Shown one piece after another: positions 23,897 to 35,395 of a stretch of DNA of 64,000 bases. This DNA comes from Rhizophlyctis rosea (taxonomy: Eukaryota; Chytridiomycota; Chytridiomycetes; Rhizophlyctidales; Rhizophlyctidaceae), in the NCBI GenBank assembly GCA_027596075.1, contig JADGJC010000077.1:62001-126000 (forward strand), given 5' to 3'. The position numbers and the translations under genes were made by a program. Under the pieces are notes generated by a model, which was given only the letters and a program-made list of their open reading frames with translations, was not told where the DNA came from and searched no databases. Position 1 is the first letter of the stretch; every line of letters starts with the position of its first letter.

Positions 23897-24142
23897 GAGA
23901 GGGGTGGATGCTGTTTAATGCGTTCCATGCTCTATAATGTTGTATCATATTGCAATGTATGTAATATACTGTATGTAGTTCCATTCGATTGGTAGATGCC
24001 GACACAAGGGGAGGACTGACGTGTTACAACAGACCTTGCTGTGGCATTTTGGGATTCAGCTAACAAGGTTATGAACGTGTCCGTATATGATGGCGTTGAG
24101 CATATTGCATAATTCAACTTTCAAATTTACAAAACGGACGGT

Positions 24143-27100
24143 TCATGCTTCCGTTGAAATCAGGCCTTCCATTTCCAAAAATCTGAAATGTGGTGATCAG
24201 GATTTCACCATCAGATCAGCCCATATACAAAACAATCACTTACGTCCTTTCCATCTTCTTATACTCAATCTCCGCTTTCTCCTCTTCATCTTCCGCCTTT
24301 GTAGGCCCACCTCCACCTCCTCCTCCAGCATCTGGCGTACCTCCTGCAGGAGCTGTTCCAGGTGCACTCCCTCCTTCCGCCGCAGGAGCCGCACTTGCAT
24401 CTCCTTCTTTCTTTGCTTTCTGCTCGATCATAGTACGGTGGTGAGAAAATATAAACAAGGGAAACATGCGTCGGCGAAAGTAAATCTTACCGCAGTCAAC
24501 GCCTCCAACGCAGCAGCCTCGAACTTGCCCCGTTCCGCCGTCCGGAACTGTTTCCGTTGCTGGACGTACGCCAGTCGCCGGACCTCTCGGTCAAAGAATG
24601 TACGGACGAATTGTTTCTGGTAGAATGGATTCCAAACTTCATTTTTGTTTCTCAAAAGAATCATCAACACCACATCGTCGCACCTCATTCTTCGACGGTT
24701 TAATCAAATTCCTCGGCACTTCCAAAATATGCAGCGTCCCCTCGTCATCACCAGCCGCAATGAACTGATTGTGTGTTAGCGACTTGGTTGGATACTGATG
24801 TATCGCCATGTATGATACTGGGATGGATGAGATGTTTTGGACGGTAGAGGGGAGATGTGATCTGGGATCCCGCATCATGAGCGCGTGTATCAACCGTACA
24901 CAAGACATCAATCCACCAAACCTGTCCAGCAGATCCCAAATCTCCAATGTCCCATCCGCCTTTGAAATGAAGAACACGCCGGGTCTCGTTGGACTCCATC
25001 GTCCGCCAATGAGATATGATTGGGATGGTGCTGATGAGAGGAGAGGACCTGACTGGACATGAACTTGAGTTTCGGGAACTTCAAGATATGGCGGTTGACG
25101 ATCCTTACAGTAACACCCTCCTTCCACAAATGGAACGACCACCCTCCCACACTCAACAAAATGTCCGAGAAGAACGGTGAGCGCTGCAAATCACTCATCG
25201 GTCCGAAATGGTAACTGAATGCGTGCTCGACACGGGATGCTGTCATTGACGTTATCGTGCAATTAGACAAACCGCGACCCTCCATCACATCAAAGAATCG
25301 AGTAACACACCTTTCTCTTCACTACTCTTCTCCGCCATCCAATTCGAGAAGATCAAATCTCCTTCCTCTGTAGCACAACAGAAGCGCGATACGGGACCTT
25401 TTTCCGTCGATGCTGAAGCCGTACGTGGTTTTTCCGATGATGTTGGGCGAGCCTTTTCGGTTGATCCTGGTCGTTTGGTGGTTGCTGATTGGTCTCCTGC
25501 GACTCCAATGTTGGCTTGAATATCAAGATGATGGCGCTTACGACAGCTTACCTCCTGAATTGGTATCCTGGTGTATGCTGATTTTCGTTATTCCATAGTC
25601 GAATGTGTTGTCCATTGAGCTCAATGGAATCTATTGCACAGGGGTTGAGCAAACGCTGAAGTGAACCAAAAAGAGCTTTACGTACCCTCAAGAAAGGACG
25701 CCACACCAAGTCAAGAGCAGCAAAGTCCTTTTTGTACCGGGTATCCCAGAAGCAAACTTGCCCGTCCAATGAGGATGTCACCAGCTGCCGATGCCCGTTA
25801 TCGCCTTTGTCAAGAATCTCGCCATGTTGTCCAAGCTAGGGCCAGAGTGTCATTTTCAGGAGCATTGATTGCCAACGTGCTATTGGCAAACCAGAGACCC
25901 ACCTCCAGGTTTTTAGGAAGCCATTGAACATCCGTAACAGGTGCACGATGACTGAACTCAATCGATGACACTGCCAACCAGTGAACAATCGGCACCTCCG
26001 TCTGCCGCTTTCCCTTATCACCAGTACCATTTCCCCCAGCCCCAACTCTTCCTCCTCCTGCAGTTTCATCCCCGCTTACATCTGCCGCTGACCCACCCCT
26101 ACCGGACTTTCTGTTTGACTTCAGTTTATCCTGATATTCGCCTATGTCCCATAGGATTATCTAGAGAGAGTGAATGATGAGTATGATAAACAATGGGTTT
26201 GCGCACAAATTTAATACCTGTCCATTCCGCAAACCACCAACGATGATATTCGGATCCGCTTGACTGAACTGAAAGCATCCCACATCTTCTGGTGCTTCCA
26301 ACATGAGCTGTAACGCTGATCATCAGCAAAAAATAGCTGTTGTCGACGAAATGTTGGAGAACAGACCTGAGGAATGATCGGGTCATGGAAACTCCAAATC
26401 AGAATGAGAGCTTGCTTTGATCGCATTGGGAAACCCCTTTCGACCCACTCGTCGAATGCTAGTCGTTGCGTGCATGATATTCCCACCACACCTAGTCGTT
26501 CAAAGTCAGCGCATTGGTGGACAACTTCTTTCAGGTGACAAAGTCTAGCACCTTTGATAGTCGGGTGCCAATCCACGCAAGATATCGACTTGTCCTTGCT
26601 GTGTTTCAAATCCGTGAACGATTGGTACTCCTGCGAGAGGGGTGAGAATGTGAAGAGAAAATATCGAAAATCAAACGTAACTGTACCTGCAGATATGTAT
26701 GTGCACCTTGCTCAAGGGTCATATCCTCCTCCCCCAGATTCTGATAGTCATCTTCGAATATGTCGACCATGTTGTTTTGTTGGAGAGCTTTCTCGAACCT
26801 ATACAGCTGTCTTCAGTCGAAAATCACGGAAGATATTCGTACGCAGAGCATACCGAAGGGTAACGGCTCGCACAAATTCCTCGATGCTATCTGATTGCAA
26901 TATCTCATGTCGCTGCTCTTCCGGCAAGAGTGCAGGTTCGTATTGAAGGGCAAGGTTCACAGGTCGGAACCTTGATGAAATCAAGCCATCAGCTCCTGAC
27001 TTTATCACCCTACAAATAAATTTACTAACCATGCTGTTTGCGAGATGCCATCAACAAGTTTCGGCACCGCCTGCACATAGTTTTCAGTGCCTCTCATGCG

Positions 27101-28135
27101 AGAGTCGATACCTCATTATGACGTACCTGTACAGCAGCTGTAACCTCCATGCGCGTGATCTCATAGGTTGGATCTCTGAACGGACGACATTCCGTGAACC
27201 CATCATGTGCATCACGATCTCCAAATTTGCATGGCCCTCCGAATTCACGCCGCTTCCTTGACACTTTGACATTGATCTGGATGGACATTTAGTCCTACAG
27301 ATTATTCACCATTCGAAAGGAAGAACCGTACCCACCAACTGTCGATTGTGAGTCACCGTTTCGGATTCGATCTCCTTATCACTGCCGAAGGAGACCCAGG
27401 GTTTTGACTCTGGCGGTTTTTTGGGTCCGGGGAGTAGAGCAACTGCTTCTTCAGACTCTTTTTGAATTGCGGGCTATGTGATCCGCGGTCAATTGGTGGA
27501 CATTACGATAAAGGCGGTCAAAATTGTCCTTACCTTCAGGATCACTTCCATTGCTTCCACTGTCACGCACAGTTGGAAGTTTGTGTCGTACTTGAATGTA
27601 GGGTCATACAGCAGCAGCATTTCCTCTTGCGGGAATTCCTATAGGGGAAGGTTTTATATTGATATAGTGGCCAGTACAGTCCGTCCAACTGCAACCTTAC
27701 CAATATCTGCGGCTTCACCGGAGTGAAGTCACTGATGGCCGCCCTCGCATGCATATCCGCAACCAAATCCGCTTTTGGAATCATTTTGATGGGATTGTCT
27801 GCAGTTACATCCTCCCCCGCCTTGACCTTGAAAAGCTCCTGCGTCATACTTGACAAGAAAAGTGGTACAACTCCAGGAGGTGGTCCGGTGGGTGCTGCCA
27901 CGTCGCCTGCTTCTCCAGCTCCGTCAGCTCCTCCTGAAGGTTGCAAGCTCACTTCATCTGTTGCTGGTATGGCCTCCAAAACGCTTTTTGGCCGATCTGT
28001 GGCGAGGGATGCTTTTGAAGGAGTTCGCGATGGGCGCCGGGAGCTGCGAGATGCATTCTCACGACTTTTTGCCCGCGCCGGCGGAGCGTCGCTTGTAGAA
28101 GTGGGTTCAGCTCCTTCCGGCATTGTATCAGCCAT
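24143..28135 (-). CDS. DNAI3: Dynein axonemal intermediate chain 3 (WDR63/IC140)
   Basis: WD-repeat intermediate chain of inner-arm dynein f/I1. Starts MADTMPEGAEP at 28135 with a Ser/Arg/Pro-rich head. The next block (VPLFLSSMTQELFKV ... IPKADLVADMHARAAISDF) aligns with the human N-terminus. Then come KPWVSFGSDKEIE near 27395, SRKRREFGGPCKFGD near 27250, EYQSFTDLKH...SCVDWHPTIK (26630-26550), LILIWSFHDPIIPQ near 26380, DPNIIVGGLRNGQIILWDI (26250-26140), a Gly-rich insert, VTSSLDGQVCFWDTRYKK near 25760, SDILLSVGGWSFHLWKEGV near 25160-25110, RPGVFFISKADGTLEIWDLLD near 24970, and FIAAGDDEGTLHILEVPRNLIKPS near 24720. The tail is charged and ends ...EGLISTEA, resembling the human LGLI C-terminus. 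More than ten introns. Confidence 0.95.
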
Positions 28136-28532
28136 TACGCCAATCTTGATCAGGAACTCAAAGTGAGAATGGAAAAGAGGCTGATGTGAGGAGTGGAGTG
28201 TATAGGTCTCTGAATGAGGGAGGGGGGGGGAAACTGGGGAAAGTGTGGGGAAAGTGTTGTGTGGATTCCGGACGCGTGGACCCTTGCACAGCAAGACCAA
28301 TACATGGCATGGCATGGCACATGCAAATGTGGCTTGGTGACTGCGCGTATCTTCACTCCGCGATCCTGGCCGCAAATTTATCCACAGGGTGCAGCTCCTC
28401 TCTTTCGCTTCCTTTCCCACGCATCTCAGCAATCGTACCGTGCAGCCTGAGAACCGAATCATCAAGCGTCTATTGACAACCAGAGCAATAGAATAACAGA
28501 ACAAACCACTCACAAACTACACCTGCAAAACG
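28136..28532. other. Divergent promoter region (DNAI3 / MYND protein)
   Basis: About 400 bp between opposite-strand starts, with purine-rich G runs at 28220-28260. No gene seen. Confidence 0.5.
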
Positions 28533-29823
28533 ATGCCGACGGTCAGCGACCAAGATTTCGACAACCATCGTAACCCTGACGGACGCTCAATTCATCACCT
28601 CTCCTTCACCTGTGCCAACTGCAAAAAGCAAGACGACAAGAGTCTGCTCCGCTGCACAAACTGTGAGGTCATGAGATACTGCAACAAGCAATGCCAACGC
28701 GCTCACTGGACCCAGCACCACGACCTCTGCTGCCCAACCCGTCAGAACGGTTCTGGCACTGTTGCCGCTCAACACCGCGAACTGCGGAGACTGGACGTCG
28801 AAATTGAAAAGGATATGGGATGGACATATCCCACTGCGTACAAATACCTTGACGTGACACCTTCTGACTGCCCCCATTGGGACGACATCGACTGGTCGAC
28901 GCCAGCAGCTTTCGCGCGGTTCATGAGGAAGTACAACGACCACTACATTTCAATCAGGTGCGGTCGTCGAACCATACACAAAACTACGCAAGTTTGCTGA
29001 TTTAAGTCAATCCAATAGCTTGCCTCTTGTCAAATTTCTCTTGCACAACCACAAAACACGCGACGCCCTCGTCAAGTGTATCAAAAGCACCTGCAACCTT
29101 TTTGAAATGATCGGCCCCACGGACAAGGACCGCATCCACGAATACATCCCATTTCTGTGCCTCCGCCTCAACCAAGAGGGAGGCTGCTACAACTTTGTGA
29201 AATGGTTCGCGACCTCTGGACGGACTTTCGACAAGGCCACTTTGCAAGGACGGAACATCCTCGAAATGATCAGTGCGGACCCGCTCGAACGCATCGACCT
29301 TCTCCCGCACACAATGGATATGGTGTCGCTCGTGGCAGTCTTCCTGCTCAAGTTGAGGATGCTCCTGGACAAACAAGACATGGAGAAAGAAATCCAGAAG
29401 CAGGACGTCATGACAATGCAAAAGTCGGCAACGCCCCGCATCACGTACCGCTCCTCCATCCTGGCCTTCAAACCGGACCCATACGTCGAAATTCGCTTTC
29501 TTCCTCTCATGGAAGAACTTGTCAGCCTCTTCAACGTCATCGACCGCGGCAACAACCACTTCTGGCAGATCCTCTCCAGTCCCGAAGCCCATCTTGCTGT
29601 GAGCTTTCCCGACGACCCCTTGTACGAGCATGGGTCTTTGTTGCAAGCTCAATGGACGGTTCAGATGTGTCTTGATGCGTGGAAGGAGACGGAAGGGGCT
29701 TTGGAGTGGGCGAAGAAGATGGCGAAGGAGAGTATGGGTAGGAATCTGCGTACTATGGCGGATCGGTTTGGGATTCCTGAACGGGCGATGTTTCAGGAAG
29801 GGCCTCGTGTGACGGTCGGTTGA
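28533..29823 (+). CDS. MYND-type zinc finger protein
   Basis: Two exons, 28533-28957 and 29019-29823, about 410 residues. A MYND finger occupies residues 28-66: CANCKKQ, LLRCTNCEVMRYCNKQCQ, HW..HH.LC, giving the C-x2-C...C-x2-C...C-x3-C...H-x3-C pattern that binds two zinc ions and mediates protein-protein contacts. The rest (YLDVTPSDCPHWDDIDW, then a helical region with LLKLRMLLDKQD) has no motif I recognise; similar MYND proteins with long uncharacterised C-terminal regions are common in chytrids. No SET domain is visible. The 398-bp gap to DNAI3 is a shared promoter; the 3' end converges on galactokinase. Confidence 0.82.
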
Positions 29824-30121
29824 AGGGTTTGGGATGATGGACGGGATACGTAGTGCCCTGCGGGTAGATGCTTCGATGTAAATAGACTAGCAGCTCTAGC
29901 ATGATTGTTCCTGGCGATACCATAGCGCGAATAAAATGTACATGATCATCTTGCTCACCTGACTTGAAAGTGCCGGGCTAACGTGTTATGCATATGATGG
30001 AAACATGGCGTGCTCATTACTAAATCAAAGACAGTTTCGGCTTCCAGCTAATGCGTCCGAAGTATATTCCAACTGGACAAAACCTTGTTCTTTTCAATAT
30101 ACAGAATTTCAAACGCCTACA

Positions 30122-32379
30122 TCAGACCCCACTCCCCTCCAAAACCGCACACCCACTGCCCGCCTCACTAGCAAATACACAATCCTCCAAGCTCACATCC
30201 CCTTCCTTTGTCGGGTTCCCCTCCGCGTCCCACCGCCCCGGCCATTTTGCCGCGTAGTATTTCGTCTTTAGCGTTTGGATAAATTCTGACACTGAACGCG
30301 CCGGAACGAGGGAAACTGTACACCCTCCCCATCCGGCGCCGGTCAGGCGCGATCCGAAAGCTCCAGATTGTCTGTAATGCAATGCGGAGAACATTTTGAG
30401 AATAGAAGCCGTTGGGACACGAAGTATATGTTGCATTCTTCAGGTTGGGTTCCATTACTTACCGACAGAGCGTAGTCAATTCATCCAGTTCGGGACAACT
30501 ACAGTTGAAGAGGTCGCGACAACTGGTTTGACTAGCGTTCATCAAATCTCCGAGGTCCTATCGTGCGTCACTTCGTCAGTCTCATCACACGTACTTGAAT
30601 ACCCTCACCATCCATACACCTACCCTCAACAAATTCCCCTTGAACAACCCCTTTTTCAACCCACAAACATCCTTAAAACTCCACACCCTCGCAGCCTCCG
30701 TAACAACATGCTTCGCCCTCCTAAACAACTGAAAAACCCCGCCCTCAGCTCTAACCTCAACCCCCCTAATAACCTTCTCCTCAATCTCCTCTACGCTCAT
30801 TCCCAAAATACCACCAATATCCTCAAGAGTGTATCCATCCTCTTTCACCAATGTATCCATAACAACACCCCCAAAAGCCTGGAGCATCTCCAACTCCCGC
30901 CCCTTAACAACATCCAACCCTTCTTTCACAGCCCACTTTTCCTGCACTTCGCGGAGGGTTTCGGAGGGTTCTAGGTCTAGTTCTTTGGATAGGACGAGGG
31001 ATGCGAGGCGGCATTCGATTGCGCGGAGGTTGTAGTGGATTGGGGCTGTTACGTGCTTGTTGGCGGTTACGAGGGTGTTGGCGACTACGAAGATTGGCTG
31101 GTCGCCGGGATTGGAGGGAGGGGGAATGGTGATGGGATCGGCGGAGAGTTCGGGGTAGAAGTGGATGATGAGGGGGGAGCCTTTTGGGGCCATGATGGAG
31201 ATGGATTGGTCCATTCTAGTTTCAAGTGTCAACGCATATCAATTATCAATACACATGACATCAATATATGTTCGGCTTGTACCGATACATGGAAAAGCTA
31301 GCTGTTAAAATTGCTCTTACCCTCCGCTCTGCAATCCAGCATAACGTTCACTCCGTATGGCTGTTGTTACGAGCTCGCCCTGATCGAGTGAATTCCCGTT
31401 CAATTGAATGTCGTTTGCAACCAAGTTTCGGGCAACTCGCTTGTACTTGTGCGACGGCAATTTCTCCTGCTTACCTTCGTTTGCTCGCCACCATTCGCGG
31501 TCAAAGTCGCCAAAGCCGCACAACAAACTAATGCGGAACTAGAAGACACACCGGCTCCCTAAGCGCTTATATGAGCCTTTGGAGCCAGCATTGCGGGAAG
31601 GTATGAAACCACCTACACCAGGCACAGTCCCATCAACCATAGCTACCCAGCTCTTTGCCTCATCAAGTTTCAAATCTTCGAAAATACCCTATACATGAGT
31701 AGCAACATCACATTGGTGTGAATCCTCGGTCAAGATACATGAGAGTGTCAGATAAAAGGCAGCTATTTACCTTGTATCCACACTTGAAGTAGTTGCTCCA
31801 TTCATGAATCTTCGGATCAATTGTTACTGCACCTTCGGCCTCATGATGGAATTCCCTTGTAGGGTACTTCGGATCAATGTTCGACAACACGATATGTGCG
31901 TCTTCAGAAGAATGTGTGTCTTTGACTGCCACGGCCGTCTGAGAAGGACAGCGGGTTATTGATCATGCTACAAAGTTTGCTATGGCCTTCGTGTGGGACG
32001 CACCACAACATCACGATCTACAGCCATTGGTAGGACCGAATACTTCGAATAGTCTACATGTTCCCCTATTGATACCTTTGGCCTCAGAGGGGTATTCTCA
32101 TAACAACACGGTTTTGGCGTGGACGCTCAGGGAACCTACCAATAAGGTTCACCCGGCCAGGACTGCGGGCATAGAACTGTGGCTCCATTCCGAACTTTTG
32201 AGTAAACGCTTTCTTCAGGTCTGCATAACGCTTTCTGTACGGGCTTTGGTCAGCGTCTTCTTGCCCGTGGTGTTGCACAAGGACACTACTTCGGCTCACC
32301 GCTGGAAGGGCACCACCGCTTCTGGGTATATATCCTCGAGCGTGGACACGCGGGGTGGTAGGTCGTCTGCTATGAACAT
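30122..32379 (-). CDS. GALK2: Galactokinase, GALK2-like (GHMP kinase)
   Basis: Phosphorylates galactose or N-acetylgalactosamine at C1 using ATP (Leloir pathway). Starts [19 protein letters not shown] at 32379. The galactokinase signature spans two exons: PGRVNLIG (near 32150) and EHIDYS with [11 protein letters not shown]. The GHMP ATP-binding motif is restored only after removing a short intron at about 31605-31550: [17 protein letters not shown]. Then [14 protein letters not shown] (31345 to about 31200), [12 protein letters not shown], a GHMP C-terminal block [15 protein letters not shown] (about 30510-30470) and [20 protein letters not shown] (about 30350-30300). These match human GALK2 more closely than GALK1, so the substrate could be GalNAc as well as galactose. 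Eight or more introns. Confidence 0.9.
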
Positions 32380-32433
32380 TGTTAGGTGTATGCGTCCGGT
32401 TATGTTTATGACTTCAGGATAAGGGGAGGCAGT

Positions 32434-32949
32434 TCAAGATGGTTTCGGGGAGATCTCTTGTGAAGGGAAGGGAGCTAGAGTGGCTTGCAATCTGAAACGT
32501 CGAGTTTGGGTCTGCAGGGTGACCCCTTGTCCCAGCAGAGCCAGCACGCGAGCGCGTTCTGAATCGAATTCGTCCACCACCAAGCCCCTCACACGCCAGG
32601 GTCTTAGTCCCTCATTCAATTGATGTCGGTGCCTGGTCCCATTTTCAAGCCTATATACCAAGCGCCGAATGGTCCAATCCAAAGTCATTGATGTAATATG
32701 TAGAAATTCTAACGCATTCCTCCGGTCCTCCGTCCCGTTCGGCGTTCCCAAAAAAACATGACGGAATCTCCCAAACACTATGGTAAACCGATCCTCATCG
32801 ATCCTCACATTCACGTGTATTGATGGATGGCAGTTACTTACATCCGATCTTTCGGAAAGCATCACTATAAAATCAATAGCTCCGTCTAAATTGATGCTGC
32901 CGCTCCCAACGGCTTTTGGACCATGATTCCTAAACGTGAGCTGGCACAA
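32434..32949 (-). CDS. Unrecognised open reading frame of 171 codons
   Basis: A single open frame upstream of the galactokinase start, ending only 55 bp before it on the same strand. The composition is plausible for protein (charged helix-like middle, RLVYRLENGTRHRHQL, EFDSERARVLALLGQG), but I recognise no family, and such a short gap to the next start is unusual here. It could be an exon of a gene whose other exons I did not find, or chance. Low confidence. Confidence 0.28.
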   Translation of the reverse strand: MCQLTFRNHGPKAVGSGSINLDGAIDFIVMLSERSDVSNCHPSIHVNVRIDEDRFTIVFGRFRHVFLGTPNGTEDRRNALEFLHITSMTLDWTIRRLVYRLENGTRHRHQLNEGLRPWRVRGLVVDEFDSERARVLALLGQGVTLQTQTRRFRLQATLAPFPSQEISPKPS

Positions 32950-33196
32950 GAAGGTACCAGTAACGATACGTGCGCAGACACATCAGGCATCGACCCTCCA
33001 CACCCTCATCTGGTCCCCTTCTTGCATCTGCCACCCATGACAACTAAGAAAGACGTTCAAATGAAAACGGTGGAAGTCGCTCAAGTTATTGCACCAGTTG
33101 TTGACACCAGTAGGTGGAAGCGAAATAGTAGGGCATAGGAGTTCCTTCCCCTCTGCATTGTCCAACCCTTGCTTTCATACCACGATATCTAATCAA

Positions 33197-35395
33197 ATGG
33201 GCTTTCAATCTCTCCTTGACTTCTTTTTCACTTCTTCAGGAAGCTTGAGTGAATACTCTAATGCCGGAATCGATGCGCCCCATTCCGTTCCACATAGTAC
33301 TCGGTATGACATCCTGGTGACGGATCTTTGGCCTTGACATTGCTCACTCACTCGTTCGTCATTTTCCATCCGGTAGGCCACGGAGACCACTGCAAGGATA
33401 TGGCGTGTTCATAACCAAGAATCTCATAATCCTCATCTCAATGGCCATAACCATGAGGATGACGTGGGAAAACACTCGGGCAATAGATAAAACAGATATC
33501 TTCCAATTGGATTTAGTAGGTGCATCACATGTCCAACAACTGACTAGCTTTCTCCACTGACCCATTTTGCTCCCTTATGTTTCAGGCATGGACTCTAGCA
33601 TGGAATGACGCAATTTTAGATAAACTCCTCACTCGTTCTCTAACGGTAACAAATCAAACGGGAAACCCATGGAGCACCTCCTGCGACGCATCCGAATACC
33701 AAATATGGAAGATCAAATATCAGCATTGTCTAAACCTACTGCCCGCAAATACCACCGACACAGACAACATCATGTCAATAGTCCAATCTCGTTTCGACGC
33801 GGACGCCGCCTTACAAACTGCCTCCTGGGATGTCGCCTCTGCAGCAATCGATTTCAACGGCTCTCAGTACAACTTGAGTGCACAAGTAATGAATGACACC
33901 CTCTTATTTAAAGATGCCTCCCTCGCACACCTTCTCCAAGGCGTCGACACCCTCCATCGTACCACACGCGTGACAACATACCTCAGTATGGCCTCAATCT
34001 CCGCCATCGCACTCCTGGAAATATTTCGTTTCATGTACGCAGTCTCAAAACGCCGAACAACATCAGACGCAACACTAGTCAGCACAACCAAAACATACGT
34101 CCGGGAACGCATAAAAACCGCTAAGGACAGAATCACTCTCAGCAATACGATATTGTTGTTTGTGAGTGTTGGGGCGGTGGTGGATGAGAGTGCAACGAAG
34201 TTCGTCTTATCCCAGAAGATGAATGCGGATATCAAAAACATGGTCGGCTCCCTGCAGTTCTACAACAGTGCCTATGAGAGTCAGTTGTTCAATGAGGAGC
34301 TGATTTTCAGTGCAGGGAAGTTTGTTGCGACAGGGAATGAGGCGTGGTGCGTATTTTCAGTGTCAGCTCTCGCCAGCACGACGTCACTCGCCGAGCTGTT
34401 GTTGACCCATTCTCATATCTTATTAAACACCATTAGGGGTGATATGTACCGAAAGATAAACGACACTCTCAACAACCTGCCTGTGACATTCACGTCGGAT
34501 CCGGGGGAATTCATCAAGCACCAATTTGATATCATGTTCGAAGTCAATGATGTATTAGTGGGCTATGAGGTAAGTATCGTCGTGCACCTGTACTTATCCT
34601 TGCAGTGCTCCGTGGTTGCCGCCACAACACATGAAGAACCCCTGACCAACAGTCCTAGCACCACAGCGAACAGCATTGACACAACCTCTAAACATCACAA
34701 ACGCCTATTCAGTTCTATACAGCCCATCGTACCTGTAAGGCCCCCGTGGGAGCCCCGCGGGCCCGGGGGGGGGCGGGGGTTGCGGGGGGGGGGTTGCTGG
34801 GAGGGGATTTGATTGTTGTTTTTGCATGATTGTTTCGTGAATAGTGTTAGTTTTTTCGTTTTCATTCTTTCCTTTTTCTGTTTGGAGGATATGTGACGGG
34901 GGTTGGGTGGGTGATATGATAGGGTTAGTGCTAGTTACTTTCTTCTTTTTTCTCCCCCTCCTGCTGGCAGGAGGGTTTGTTTGGTTGATTTGCGTTTTTT
35001 ATCCCTTTGTTTTCAGTGCTTAGGTGAAGGCTGGACCTTCGTCATTGTTCGTTTTTAAACAGTGTTGCTTTGTTGATTGCAGTCTTTTCATGTCCGTTTC
35101 TGTGCTGTGGGTTGTTTATGTCGTCGTATCGTGGGAGATTCAGGAGAACCCTCTGTCCAAGTTTGTGACAGATGTGTGCAAGTTATTCGGAATGTGCAAA
35201 GATGGAAAATGTGGCGGCCTGGAAGACAATAGTAGTTCTTCAGACCATCACGTGCGAAAGCTGCGTCCTTCACTCTACATTTTAGACGGCCAGAAACCAG
35301 TTTGCAAATTCATTCAAGACCACAACGTCTCTGTATTATCTTACATGATTTTGGAACGGGGAGCTTACATACCTACAAAAGCTGTGATAGTGTAG
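33197..35395 (+). CDS. Unrecognised multi-pass membrane protein
   Basis: Start MGFQSLLDFFF at 33197. The first intron (about 33304-33377) joins STR to PRRPLQGYGVFITKN cleanly, and the second (about 33517-33587) joins FQLDL to AWTLAWNDAI. TM segments: LIILISMAIT (33420 on), YLSMASISAIALLEIFRFMYAV (33980-34045), TILLFVSVGAVV (34147-34182), one near 34340-34440, and VSVLWVVYVVV near 35095. Between the first two lies a roughly 140-residue loop with several N-x-S/T sites (NQTG, NTTD, NGSQ, NLS), likely extracellular. After VLVGYE an intron at 34570-34602 leads to a Ser/Thr-rich segment. A GC-only tract follows at 34738, and the link to the last exon (about 35082-35395) is not resolved. No known family recognised. 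It could be a chytrid-specific receptor or channel-like protein. Confidence 0.55.
34738..34795. repeat. GC-only tract in an intron
   Basis: Begins at a GTAAGG donor and runs as C and G blocks ending in long G runs. Same type as the tract at 13409 and those beside the N gaps. Confidence 0.7.
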
